Shown: positions 7,355 through 14,452 of the stretch, in pieces | Layout of the letters: each line of letters starts with the position of its first letter | How positions within the stretch are numbered: position 1 is the stretch's first letter | Source of the DNA: Lachnospiraceae bacterium | Lineage (GTDB): Bacteria > Bacillota > Clostridia > Lachnospirales > Lachnospiraceae | Assembly (NCBI GenBank): GCA_017513005.1 | Contig: JAFWDM010000041.1 | Span: 1 to 32,429 of the forward strand | Reading direction: 5' to 3' | DNA length: 32,429 bases | Made by a program: the position numbers and the translations under genes | The notes under the pieces: generated by a model | The model's input: only the letters and a program-made list of their open reading frames with translations | Databases searched by the model: none | Told to the model about the DNA's origin: nothing

Positions 7355-8437
7355 TCAGTGCAGGCCCGCGATGCGGCACAGGACCGCTTCGTCCACCTGG
7401 AAGGGGCACTGGGCGAGCTTTGCGGGACTGGCGAGGGTGTTGTCCACGGCCTGGGCAAGGACGGGAGAAGGGACTTCATCCCGTCCGCAGGTCGCCCGGT
7501 AGTAGTCTTCCAGTGAGTCGATATCTGTAAAGCCCGCAGTCCGCAGAAGGTAGTCTGCTGCAGCGGGATCCGCTTCCCGAAGGTAGCCCGGCAGGAAATA
7601 GCCGCAGGCTTTGCCGTGGGGCATCCCGGTCTCATAGGTCAGCGGGTAGCTGAGTCCGTGCGGGAGGGCGGTCCCGGTGTGGGCGATCGCCATGCCGGCG
7701 AGCATGGAGGCGAGGAGCATGTCGCGGCAGTTTTCTGCGGTCAGGGGCTGGCCGGACAGGATAGCCCTGCGGCTGCGGCTCCAGATTTTGAGACCGGCGT
7801 CCACGCACATGCTGCTCAGATCCGTCGATTTTGTATTCAGAAAGCTCTCATACATGTGGGCCAGCGCATCGATCGAGGTATCTGCGATGACGCTGCGGGG
7901 GGCGGTGAGCAGATATCTGCCGTCCAGGAGAGCCAGCTCCGGAAAGATCTTGTGGGGAATGGAACCCTTTGTCCGGAGGGAGTGGCGCGTGAGGACGGAG
8001 ACGGCTGTCACTTCGGAGCCTGTCCCGCATGTCGTCGGGATGCAGACGACAGGGAGAGCCTCTGTGGGCACATTTGCGTCATAGAGATACTCTGCACCAT
8101 CGTCCCTGCGGCGGATCATCAGTGCGATGGCCTTGGCGGCATCCATAGGGGACCCGCCACCGATGCCGATGACGAAATCGGCACCTTCTGAAAGACCCTG
8201 CGCGCGCCCCTTCATCACTGTTTCCACGGAAGGGTTTTCCTCCACTTCACTGAAAACGGCATATGCGACACCCTGCGAGGAGAGTGCGTCCCGGACGTCC
8301 CGGAGGGACCCGTTCCGGAAGGCGCTGCTGCGGCCGGTCACGATCAGAGCCTTTTTCCCGAAGGAGGCGAGTTCCTTCGCGTGGGCGCGCACACAATCGG
8401 TCTCACAATATACTTTTGTCGGCATATGGAAATACAT
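7355..8437 (-). CDS. Iron-containing (group III) alcohol dehydrogenase
   Basis: 360-aa cytoplasmic NAD(P)-dependent oxidoreductase of the Fe-ADH family. The dinucleotide-binding GGGSPMD lies at residues 93-99, and the family segment CGTGSEVTAVSVLT at 137-150. The metal ligands are visible as D190 and H194 (DALAH), H260 (LPHGLSYPL) and H274 (GMPHGKACGY), so the site is complete. The substrate cannot be told; relatives act on butanol, lactaldehyde, propanediol or glycerol. The start has a perfect AGGAGG 7 nt upstream. It is divergent from a hotdog thioesterase, with a 15-bp palindrome near its promoter. Confidence 0.9.
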   Translation of the reverse strand: MYFHMPTKVYCETDCVRAHAKELASFGKKALIVTGRSSAFRNGSLRDVRDALSSQGVAYAVFSEVEENPSVETVMKGRAQGLSEGADFVIGIGGGSPMDAAKAIALMIRRRDDGAEYLYDANVPTEALPVVCIPTTCGTGSEVTAVSVLTRHSLRTKGSIPHKIFPELALLDGRYLLTAPRSVIADTSIDALAHMYESFLNTKSTDLSSMCVDAGLKIWSRSRRAILSGQPLTAENCRDMLLASMLAGMAIAHTGTALPHGLSYPLTYETGMPHGKACGYFLPGYLREADPAAADYLLRTAGFTDIDSLEDYYRATCGRDEVPSPVLAQAVDNTLASPAKLAQCPFQVDEAVLCRIAGLH

Positions 8438-8465
8438 GTTTTTTCCTCCTGAAGATCGGTATAAA

Positions 8466-8480
8466 ACACTGCTGCAGTGT
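8466..8480. promoter_or_regulatory. Perfect 15-bp palindrome upstream of the alcohol dehydrogenase
   Basis: ACACTGC-T-GCAGTGT, a perfect 7-1-7 dyad in the ADH/thioesterase divergent spacer. On the minus strand it lies directly upstream of an AT-rich TTTATAC that could be the ADH -10, so it is placed as an operator would be. The cognate regulator is unknown. Confidence 0.45.
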
Positions 8481-8598
8481 ACAGGCTTATTTTATCAGAA
8501 AAACAGCGGCAGAGACAGAAAAAACATGTTAAACTGGACGACAGATATTTGCTTTTGCAGGGAAGATGAGAAAGTATTTACAGAGAGGATAAGAAAGA

Positions 8599-9072
8599 AT
8601 GGAAAAGGAAAGGCTGGAGAAGGGGCTGCCTGCGTTTCTGGCAGAGGACCCGGTCAGGATGGCAAAGTATCTGGGAGAAGAGGTCGGTTTTGCCAAAGCG
8701 GTCGGGATGAAGATCGTAGAAGTGCGGGAAGGGTACTGTCAGGGGATGATACCGATCGAAAACCGCCATTTGAATCCGCTGCACACGGTGCATGGCGGGG
8801 TGTTTTTTTCGCTGGCGGATACGGTGTGCGGGATCGCAGCGGCATCGACCGGCTACGGGGGGCCGACTGTGCAGGGGGATATGGATTATCTGCGCGCTGT
8901 GCGGGGAAAGGAGATCGTCTGTACTGCGAAAGTGACGAAAACAGGCCGGACACTGACCTGGGTGGACGGGGTCATCACAGACGACACAGGGCTTGAAGTG
9001 GCGCACACGAAGTTTATCTATTACCGGCTCAAGGAGGCGGGGCGCCATTTCGGATTCAAAAACCGCGACTGA
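8599..9072 (+). CDS. PaaI-type hotdog-fold thioesterase
   Basis: 157-aa cytoplasmic protein of the PaaI/YbgC-like acyl-CoA thioesterase group. The HGG of VHGGVFFSLAD (residues 64-74) and the following Asp form the usual active-site/CoA-binding helix. The strands TVQGDMDYLRAVRGKEIVCTAKVTKTGRTL are typical of the family. It likely hydrolyses an aryl- or acyl-CoA; the substrate is unknown. The C-terminus (residues after about 140) carries a short basic extension. The Shine-Dalgarno is modest (AGAGGA about 10 nt upstream). It is transcribed away from the alcohol dehydrogenase and towards a TetR regulator, which may control one or both. Confidence 0.85.
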   Translation: MEKERLEKGLPAFLAEDPVRMAKYLGEEVGFAKAVGMKIVEVREGYCQGMIPIENRHLNPLHTVHGGVFFSLADTVCGIAAASTGYGGPTVQGDMDYLRAVRGKEIVCTAKVTKTGRTLTWVDGVITDDTGLEVAHTKFIYYRLKEAGRHFGFKNRD

Positions 9073-9217
9073 CCGGATACAGGACTGCTGCAGGCGGGAT
9101 CCTCTGCCGGGAATGCTGCTGAAAAGCCATCGTGTTCAAACGTGTGAATATTATTCAGATGCCTGTGAATGTTTCCGCTATTATGCACTATTTTATACAA
9201 ACAGTGACGATTGCACA

Positions 9218-9246
9218 TGTTCAAATTGGACACAATTTTATATAAT
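9218..9246 (+). promoter_or_regulatory. TetR promoter region with operator-like dyad
   Basis: TATAAT at 9241-9246 is a consensus -10. Upstream, TGTTCAA-A-TTGGACA (9218-9232) is a 15-bp dyad with one mismatched pair, occupying the position of the -35 and spacer. This is where an autoregulating TetR protein would bind. The -35 itself is weak. Confidence 0.5.
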
Positions 9247-9316
9247 ACACAAAGAATTTTGATTGCAGAATGTTGGCTTGGCAGGTTCGGCACAACCGGG
9301 AAGCGGAGGATACAAT

Positions 9317-9865
9317 ATGACTTCTGGAGATGCTAATGAAAGGCTGGAAGGGGCCTTTTTGGAACTGATCGAAGAAAAACCCTTCGCAAAGATCACAGTC
9401 AATGACATTGTGGAGAGAGCAGGCGTCCACAGGAACACTTTTTATTACCATTATCAGAGTATTCCTGCGATGCTCAGCGAGATCTGTCGGAGATTTGTAT
9501 CGGAGATGTTCGTGGTTTACAAGGATGTGGCTTCGCCCTCCGACTGTGTCATCCCGCTTGTGAAATATTCCATGTCGCATAAAGAAGCGATGATGAACGT
9601 CTACAATTCGGAGGCCAAGCCGATCCTGATGGATTATGTGAAGCAGATCGGCAGGTTTTCCATAGACCGTTACATCGATGCTGTCACGGAGAGGACAGGG
9701 ATCACCCGGACGGATAAGGAGCTGATGGCACATTTTCTCACGGCCGGCATCGTCGGTATCTGGACGGACTGGGTGGATGAAGGCATGGGGAAGGACGCCA
9801 CGGATGATTTCATCCGGATCGGGGTGATTCTGGAAAAATTGAATCTGGAGGCGTTCGTGATTTGA
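9317..9865 (+). CDS. TetR/AcrR-family transcriptional regulator
   Basis: 182-aa regulator with an N-terminal TetR HTH: FAKITVNDIVERAGVHRNTF at residues 23-42, followed by YYHYQSIPAML. The C-terminal ligand/dimerisation half includes FLTAGIVGIWTDWVDEG, similar to the DhaS-like TetR_C_8 group. The ligand is unknown. I chose the ATG at 9317 because it has GGAGGA 7 nt upstream; an in-frame TTG 18 codons earlier lacks one and overlaps the promoter. The gene ends 17 bp before a strong terminator. Likely targets are itself and the neighbouring thioesterase or alcohol dehydrogenase, by proximity only. Confidence 0.85.
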   Translation: MTSGDANERLEGAFLELIEEKPFAKITVNDIVERAGVHRNTFYYHYQSIPAMLSEICRRFVSEMFVVYKDVASPSDCVIPLVKYSMSHKEAMMNVYNSEAKPILMDYVKQIGRFSIDRYIDAVTERTGITRTDKELMAHFLTAGIVGIWTDWVDEGMGKDATDDFIRIGVILEKLNLEAFVI

Positions 9866-9882
9866 TGATGCTTTGATGAGCA

Positions 9883-9914
9883 GGCATCCGGCCGTGACCG
9901 GATGCCTTTTTTTT
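9883..9914 (+). terminator. Rho-independent terminator after the TetR gene
   Basis: The 9-bp stem GGCATCCGG/CCGGATGCC with a 6-nt loop is followed by eight T. The opposite strand has no U-tract after the stem, so it acts mainly for the plus-strand gene. The minus-strand UPF0371 stop overlaps its T-tract. Confidence 0.9.
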
Positions 9915-11395
9915 CACTTGTGGAAAAACTTCTTCCTCTCGTAGCGTGCCTCGCAGGTCTGGTTGACGCCGAGCTTTTTGAAGACTCCTTCGTCGATCTG
10001 AGAGAGGATGACAGAGGAGTGGGCATCGAGCCCTGCCAGAAGCGGGAGGGCATCGAGGGCCTTTTTGGCGTTTTCGTCCTCTACGGCGGCGATCGCGAGG
10101 ATGATGAGGATCTCGTTGAGGTGGAGCAGGGGATTGCGTTCGCCGAGATGGTCCACCATGAGGTTCTGGCTCGCCTCGATCATGAGAGGGGAGAGGAGCT
10201 TGATGTCGTCGGGGATGTGCCCGAGGTACTTGAGGGCATTGAGGAGCAGTGCGCTCGAGGCGCCCAACAGGGAGGTCGTGCGGCCGGTGAGGATGGTGCC
10301 GTCAGGCATCTGCATGGCGGCGGCGGGGCCCCCGGTCTCTTCCTGGCGCACGTTGGCAGCCATGATGACGGGGCGGTCGCTGACGGAGATGCCGGCCTTT
10401 TTCATGAGCAGTTCGATCTTGTAGGCAGGTTCCTCGGTCGCATTGCCTTTGCGGTATTCGCAGAGGGCCTGGCAGTAGCGGCGGATGATCTCCTGATTTG
10501 CCGCATTGCGGCAGACCTCGTCGTCGTTGATGCCGAAGCCCACCATGTTGACGCCCATGTCGGTCGGGGACTTATAGGGGGAGGACCCCTGGATCTTTTC
10601 GAAGATCGCGTTCAGGACCGGGAAGACCTCTACGTCCCTGTTATAATTGATGGCGGTCGTCTGATAGGCCTCGAAGTGGAAGGGGTCGATCATGTTGATG
10701 TCGTCGAGGTCCGCGGTGGCTGCCTCGTAGGCGAGGTTCACGGGGTGGTTGAGGGGAAGGTTCCAGACGGGGAAGGTCTCGAATTTGGCGTAGCCCGCAG
10801 TGACCCCGCGTTTGTTCTCGTGATAGAGCTGGGAGAGGCAGGTGGCCATCTTGCCGCTGCCGGGACCGGGGGCGGTCACGACGACAAGGGGCCGGCTGGT
10901 CTCGATATATTCATTGCGGCCGAATCCCTCGTCGCTGACGATCAGCGGGATATTGGAGGGATACCCGGCGATCGGATAGTGGCGGTAGACGCGCAGGCCG
11001 AGAGCCTTGAGCTTTTTTTCATAGGCGATCGCGGAGGGCTGGGCGGCAAAGCGCGTCAGGACGACGCTTCCCACAAAGAGTCCGTGGGAGGTGAAGGCGT
11101 CCACTAGGCGGAGCAGGTCCATGTCATAGGTGATGCCGAGGTCGCCCCGGACCTTGTTTTTCTCGATGTCAGCCGCGTTGATGGCGATCACGATCTCCGC
11201 CTGGTCGCGGAGCTCCTTGAGCATGGTGATCTTTGAGTCGGGCGCGAAACCCGGCAGGACCCTGGAGGCATGGTAGTCATCGAAGAGCTTGCCGCCGAAT
11301 TCCAGGTAGAGCTTGCCGCCGAACTGTGCGATGCGCTCCCTGATGTGGGTGGATTGGGTCTGCAGGTATTTTCCGTTGTCGAATCCGGTTTGCAT
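9914..11395 (-). CDS. UPF0371 (DUF1846) family protein
   Basis: 493 aa, the normal length for this family. Recognised from the near-continuous family pattern, including the N-terminal GFDNGKYLQTQSTHIRERI, the P-loop-like APGPGSGKMATCLSQL (residues 175-190), and GRTTSLLGASSALLLNALK. Structures known for the family resemble nucleotide-binding enzymes, but no reaction is established, and none is claimed here. It has its own promoter and a leader holding the second copy of the dispersed hairpin element; GGGAGG lies 5 nt upstream of the ATG. It stands alone in its transcript and converges on the TetR gene. Confidence 0.9.
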   Translation of the reverse strand: MQTGFDNGKYLQTQSTHIRERIAQFGGKLYLEFGGKLFDDYHASRVLPGFAPDSKITMLKELRDQAEIVIAINAADIEKNKVRGDLGITYDMDLLRLVDAFTSHGLFVGSVVLTRFAAQPSAIAYEKKLKALGLRVYRHYPIAGYPSNIPLIVSDEGFGRNEYIETSRPLVVVTAPGPGSGKMATCLSQLYHENKRGVTAGYAKFETFPVWNLPLNHPVNLAYEAATADLDDINMIDPFHFEAYQTTAINYNRDVEVFPVLNAIFEKIQGSSPYKSPTDMGVNMVGFGINDDEVCRNAANQEIIRRYCQALCEYRKGNATEEPAYKIELLMKKAGISVSDRPVIMAANVRQEETGGPAAAMQMPDGTILTGRTTSLLGASSALLLNALKYLGHIPDDIKLLSPLMIEASQNLMVDHLGERNPLLHLNEILIILAIAAVEDENAKKALDALPLLAGLDAHSSVILSQIDEGVFKKLGVNQTCEARYERKKFFHK

Positions 11396-11433
11396 GCGTA
11401 CCTCCCTTTTGATCGTGGATCAGTGTGAAATGA

Positions 11434-11485
11434 ATCCGCGCGTATCCAACGACTGTAGTCACGGGTATTGCGCGATGAAGAATAA
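11434..11485. repeat. Copy 2 of the ~50-bp hairpin element, in the UPF0371 leader
   Basis: Read on the minus strand this matches 7232-7281 with only a few mismatches, including the flanking TTTnTTCTTCnTCGCGCAAT. It lies between the UPF0371 promoter (11492-11520) and its Shine-Dalgarno, so it would be transcribed as a 5'-leader hairpin. Relative to copy 1 it is inverted, so the two bracket the 4.1-kb ADH-to-UPF0371 block. Confidence 0.8.
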
Positions 11486-11491
11486 AAACAA

Positions 11492-11520
11492 ATTATAGCA
11501 TATCCGGCCGGACCGGTAAA
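11492..11520 (-). promoter_or_regulatory. Strong extended -10 promoter for the UPF0371 gene
   Basis: On the minus strand: TTTACC (11515-11520), a 17-bp spacer, and TATAAT (11492-11497) preceded by TGC, giving a perfect extended -10. The start codon is about 95 bp downstream. Confidence 0.75.
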
Positions 11521-11534
11521 CAGGCATGGAAAAA

Positions 11535-11641
11535 ATGGCCGGCGCAGGAATCGAAAACCGGGCAGGAAAATGGCCGGCGCAGGCATGGAAAACCGGGCAG
11601 GATAAAATAGCCGGCGCAGGCATGGAAAACCGGGCAGGAAA
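11535..11641. repeat. 35-37-bp tandem repeat, three copies
   Basis: Units at 11535-11569, 11570-11606 and 11607-11641 share ATGGCCGGCGCAGG at the left and AAAACCGGGCAGGA at the right. Unit 2 has a 2-bp insertion. They fill the spacer between the small CxxC gene's 3' end and the UPF0371 promoter. No open frame across them looks like a gene. Confidence 0.9.
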
Positions 11642-11674
11642 ATCCCGGTCATGGAGAATGGTGTGTCATACAGG

Positions 11675-11905
11675 TCAATAGATTTTTTTGATCTCGCCGG
11701 TGATCCCGTATCCTTTCCGGAAAGCCTCAAGGTCTTCACTGCTCCGGATCAGCATGACTTCCGTGAAGGCTTTTGTCTCCCTGTCCTGGAAGCCGGCGAC
11801 CTGTTCGCCGTTGCAGATGCTGCAGCGCAGGACCGGGGTCTGCGTCCCGGCGTCATAGCTTTGTCCGGGCGAAACGTCTTTGTTCTTTTTTCCAAAAAAC
11901 AGCAT
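11675..11905 (-). CDS. Small conserved CxxC protein
   Basis: 76-aa protein starting MLFFGKKNKDV. It has a CSIC (CxxC) pair in VLRCSICNGEQVAGF, followed by EVMLIRSSEDLEAFRKGYGI and the C-terminal GEIKKIY. I recall closely similar small proteins in Lachnospiraceae but know no function; a metal or redox site is possible from the single CxxC. The ATG at 11905 has AAGGAAGGAG about 6 nt upstream; an in-frame ATG 11 codons earlier overlaps the sufB terminator and lacks a site. It lies downstream of sufB but behind that terminator, so it probably depends on read-through or its own promoter. Confidence 0.7.
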   Translation of the reverse strand: MLFFGKKNKDVSPGQSYDAGTQTPVLRCSICNGEQVAGFQDRETKAFTEVMLIRSSEDLEAFRKGYGITGEIKKIY

Positions 11906-11924
11906 GGGGGTCTCCTTCCTTAAA

Positions 11925-11971
11925 TAAAAGAAAAACATGTGCCAGAGGGGACTGTCTCCTCCGGCACATGT
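11925..11971 (-). terminator. Rho-independent terminator after sufB
   Basis: On the minus strand ACATGTGCC pairs perfectly with GGCACATGT (11935-11971), with an inner GGAGGAG/CCCCTC helix, followed by TTTTCTTTTAT. It closes the UPF0251-sufC-sufB transcript. Confidence 0.9.
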
Positions 11972-11974
11972 ATA

Positions 11975-12910
11975 TTACTTCAGGAATCCGTTGATGATCT
12001 GCTCCTCGGCCTCTGCCTCTGTGAGTCCCAGGGTCATGAGCTTGATGATCTGCTCGCCGGCGATCTTGCCGATGGCAGCCTCGTGGACAAGGGCAGCCTC
12101 GGTACTGTTGGCCTCGAGGGAGGGGACAGCGAGGATGCGGCCTTCATCCATGATGATGGAGTCGCATTCGGTGTGGCCGCTGCAGGCGGCGTTTCCGAGG
12201 ATGCACATGTCAAGCTTCTGGTAGGACTTGTCACGGGCAACGGAACGGGACACGACGTCGGCGCTGGAGCCGTCGCCGTCGAGGGAGACGTTGTAGATGC
12301 TGTAGGCATCCTGGGTGCCGTGTGTCATGAGGCGTTCGTGCACGACGAGACGCGCGCCGGCCTTGAGGTCGCACTTTGTCTCGCGCTTTGTGGAGTCGAC
12401 GCCCTTGATCTGGACCATTTCCATCTCCATGGTGCTGTTCTCATCCATGTGGACCTCGGTGCCGGGATTGAGCAGGCGCTTGCCGGTGCCGTTGCCGGAG
12501 CCATAGTGCTTTTCGACGTATTTTACCTTCGCGTTTTTACCGACGTAAAAACGGTGGATGCCGTCGTGCTGGGAATCCTGCGAGCCGCAGTTGTCGATCC
12601 CGCAGCCGGCGACGATGATCACGTCGCTGTCCTCACCGATGTAAAAATCGTTGTAGACGACCTCCTTGAGGCCGCTCTTGCTGAGCACGACAGGGATGTG
12701 GACGCTCTCCTTCTTCGTGCCGGGCTTGATCCGGATATCGATGCCGGAGCCGTCCTCCTTGGAAATGATATCGATATTCGCAGTGGTGTTGCGCGCGGCG
12801 GCCTCCCCGTTCGCGCGGATGTTGTAGGCGCCCTCCGGCACTTCGTGAAGGTCCGCCACCTCCATCAGGAGTCTCTTCTGTATTTCATCTATCTCTTTGA
12901 TCTGCAGCAT
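11975..12910 (-). CDS. sufB: SufB/SufD-like Fe-S scaffold of a minimal SufBC (SMS-type) system
   Basis: 311-aa protein with the SufBD right-handed beta-helix core; classical SufB is about 470 aa, so this is the short form lacking the usual N-terminal domain. Such short SufB paired only with SufC matches the reduced SmsCB-type machinery described in archaea and anaerobic Clostridia. Possible cluster or sulfur ligands are the cysteines in AGCGIDNCGS and NAACSGHTECDS. The adjacent QDSQHDGIHRF and HMDENSTMEMEM segments are family-typical. The ATG at 12910 has GGAGAAAG upstream; the frame is open 8 codons further but without a site. It follows sufC by 43 bp and ends at a strong terminator. Confidence 0.88.
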   Translation of the reverse strand: MLQIKEIDEIQKRLLMEVADLHEVPEGAYNIRANGEAAARNTTANIDIISKEDGSGIDIRIKPGTKKESVHIPVVLSKSGLKEVVYNDFYIGEDSDVIIVAGCGIDNCGSQDSQHDGIHRFYVGKNAKVKYVEKHYGSGNGTGKRLLNPGTEVHMDENSTMEMEMVQIKGVDSTKRETKCDLKAGARLVVHERLMTHGTQDAYSIYNVSLDGDGSSADVVSRSVARDKSYQKLDMCILGNAACSGHTECDSIIMDEGRILAVPSLEANSTEAALVHEAAIGKIAGEQIIKLMTLGLTEAEAEEQIINGFLK

Positions 12911-12953
12911 TTTTCTTTCTCCAAAAAAGTCCAAGTGGTTCTGTCGTATAGTC

Positions 12954-13700
12954 TTATTTATCCGTGAGCACCTTGCAGGCTTCGACTGCGGAAGCCGTGC
13001 CGATCAGGGTGGGAAGGATCTCCTCCTTCGTGCCGTTCGCGGCGATACGGCCGTCGTTCAGTACGATGATCTTGTCGGCGATCTCCAGGATGCGCTCCTG
13101 GTGGGAGATGATCATGATGGAACTGTCGTGGATCCGGGCCCGCATTTTTTCAAAGACGGAGATGAGGTTCTGGAAGCTCCAGAGGTCGATGCCCGCTTCG
13201 GGTTCGTCAAAGACGGAGAGGCGGGTACTGCGCGCGAGCACTGTTGCAATCTCAATGCGCTTGAGCTCTCCGCCGGAGAGGCTGGCGTTCACCTCGCGGT
13301 TGATATAATCCTTGGCGCAGAGTCCCACTTCCGCGAGGTATTGACATGCGTCCGCGGTCGACAGCCGCCGGCCGGCTGCGAGCCGGATGAGGTCGAGGAC
13401 CTGTATGCCCTTGAAGCGGACGGGCTGCTGGAAGGCAAAGCTGATGCCTGCCTTTGCGCGGTCGGTGACATTCAGGGACGTGATATCTTTGCCGTCAAAA
13501 AGGATGCGGCCGGCGGTGGGCTTTTCGATGCCGGCGATGATCTTGGCAAGGGTGGACTTGCCGCCGCCGTTGGGGCCGGTGATGACGACAAAGGTGTTGT
13601 CCTCGATGGTCAGACTGATGTCATTGAGGATCTCTTTCTGCTCGGAGCCGAGGGCGGTCTCCTCGGCAACGTCGAATGAAATGTTCTGAAGTTCCAGCAT
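12954..13700 (-). CDS. sufC: SufC ABC-type ATPase for Fe-S cluster assembly
   Basis: 248-aa cytoplasmic ATPase that partners SufB in cluster assembly. Complete ABC motifs are visible: Walker A GPNGGGKST (42-50), Q-loop at Q91, signature LSGGE (141-145), Walker B LSVFDEP (161-167) followed by EAGIDLWSF, which is the SufC-specific D-loop region, and the H-loop His at residue 200. There is no sufD, sufS or sufU in the window, consistent with a two-gene system. The start at 13700 has AGGAG about 11 nt upstream; the open frame extends far upstream into repeats and is not coding there. It lies 131 bp after the UPF0251 gene. Confidence 0.93.
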   Translation of the reverse strand: MLELQNISFDVAEETALGSEQKEILNDISLTIEDNTFVVITGPNGGGKSTLAKIIAGIEKPTAGRILFDGKDITSLNVTDRAKAGISFAFQQPVRFKGIQVLDLIRLAAGRRLSTADACQYLAEVGLCAKDYINREVNASLSGGELKRIEIATVLARSTRLSVFDEPEAGIDLWSFQNLISVFEKMRARIHDSSIMIISHQERILEIADKIIVLNDGRIAANGTKEEILPTLIGTASAVEACKVLTDK

Positions 13701-13716
13701 AGTGGTCAGTTCTCCT

Positions 13717-13749
13717 GTTTCTGGTGCGTTTCTGGTATGTTTCTGGTGT
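13717..13749. repeat. 11-bp tandem repeat, three copies
   Basis: GTTTCTGGTGC, GTTTCTGGTAT and GTTTCTGGTGT lie head to tail, a few bases upstream of the sufC ribosome binding site in the UPF0251-sufC spacer. Confidence 0.9.
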
Positions 13750-13858
13750 GGATCCGGTGCGGTCGGTCTGTGACCACGCGGGGCAGTCCCCGCGGTGCCG
13801 GTATCCCTGTCTCCGGCGTGGATCCGGTGCGTCAGTCTGTGATCGTGCGGGGGCAGTC
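13745..13858. repeat. 70-bp-period duplication of the UPF0251 gene's 3' end
   Basis: Copies at 13745-13788 and 13815-13858 share GTGGATCCGGTGCG, TCTGTGA and GGGCAGTC with few changes. The second contains the end and stop codon of the UPF0251 gene; the first is a downstream echo in which the stop is lost. Confidence 0.85.
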
Positions 13859-14185
13859 CTCGCGGAGGCAGTCCTCCCTGCGTCCGCTGCACAGCTCCCA
13901 TCTGCCGCCGGAGATGACGAGTTCCCGGCCTTCGACGATGGCTTCCGCGACCTTCCGGTGGGCGGATTCGCAGATTTCGGTCACGGTCGTCCGGGATATA
14001 TTCATCTGGGCAGCGCATTCGCTGTGGGTCATCCCCTCGCGGTCGACGAGGCGCAGCGCCTCGTATTCGTCAATGGTCAGGATGACTTCGTCGGAGCTCT
14101 TCCCGCAGTCCGGTACGGTGAGAGGAATGAAATGGCTGATCTCGGGTACGTTACAGATCCGTCGGCTTTTCTGGGGCCTCGACAA
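13832..14185 (-). CDS. UPF0251 (DUF134) HTH protein, TTG start
   Basis: 117-aa predicted DNA-binding protein. The family pattern runs from SRPQKSRRICNVPE through DEVILTIDEYEALRLVDREG and an HTH, MTHSECAAQMNISRTTVTEI (52-71), to ISGGRWELC. The TTG at 14183-14185 is preferred because GGGAGGTGA lies 5-8 nt upstream and the resulting start matches the family; a GTG three codons earlier overlaps that site. The C-terminus carries C99, C106 and C111; C106 and C111 arise from a 15-bp tandem duplication (REDCL/REDCP). As first gene of the sufCB transcript it is a candidate Fe-S-related regulator, but that is inference. Confidence 0.85.
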   Translation of the reverse strand: MSRPQKSRRICNVPEISHFIPLTVPDCGKSSDEVILTIDEYEALRLVDREGMTHSECAAQMNISRTTVTEICESAHRKVAEAIVEGRELVISGGRWELCSGRREDCLREDCPRTITD

Positions 14186-14224
14186 GGCATTCACCTCCCT
14201 CTCTCTGCGGCTGGCAGTCTTTTT

Positions 14225-14266
14225 TCGACATAAGTCGATTATAGGGGAGATTGGTCCGTCTGTCTA
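14225..14266 (-). promoter_or_regulatory. UPF0251-sufCB promoter with palindromic operator candidate
   Basis: On the minus strand TAGACA (14261-14266), a 17-bp spacer and TATAAT (14238-14243) form a near-consensus promoter. Immediately after the -10, TCGAC-TTAT-GTCGA (14225-14238) is a perfect 5-4-5 dyad over the expected transcription start. A repressor bound there would block initiation; the UPF0251 protein is the obvious candidate by position. Confidence 0.75.
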
Positions 14267-14349
14267 TTCTTTTCAGAAGGTGCAGTGTATTGGAAAAAGA
14301 ACAGTTGCCGGTTGCGCCCTCCCGGGGCGTGTTAACTGCAGCAAAGGAC

Positions 14350-14384
14350 AAAAAACTCCCGCAGGCGGGAAAGGCCTGCGGGAG
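14350..14384 (-). terminator. Rho-independent terminator after glgD
   Basis: The 11-bp perfect stem CTCCCGCAGGC/GCCTGCGGGAG with a 7-nt loop is followed on the minus strand by TTTTTTG. It lies about 140 bp downstream of the glgD stop. Confidence 0.93.
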
Positions 14385-14452
14385 TCCGGTTCTGTCATAT
14401 TCGTTCAGGTTTTGCAGAAACCGGGCGGTCTCTGCACCCGGTGCGGCAGGGA

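Noticed and set aside
9902-11107. 401-codon plus-strand frame opposite the UPF0371 gene
   Set aside because: Antisense shadow; the minus-strand product matches UPF0371 over its whole length.
11535-11641. Possible CRISPR array
   Set aside because: Units are directly adjacent without unique spacers and no cas gene is present.
13701-14018. N-terminal extension of sufC by about 106 codons
   Set aside because: The extension runs through repeats and the UPF0251 gene in another frame; the internal ATG at 13700 gives a normal SufC with a ribosome binding site.
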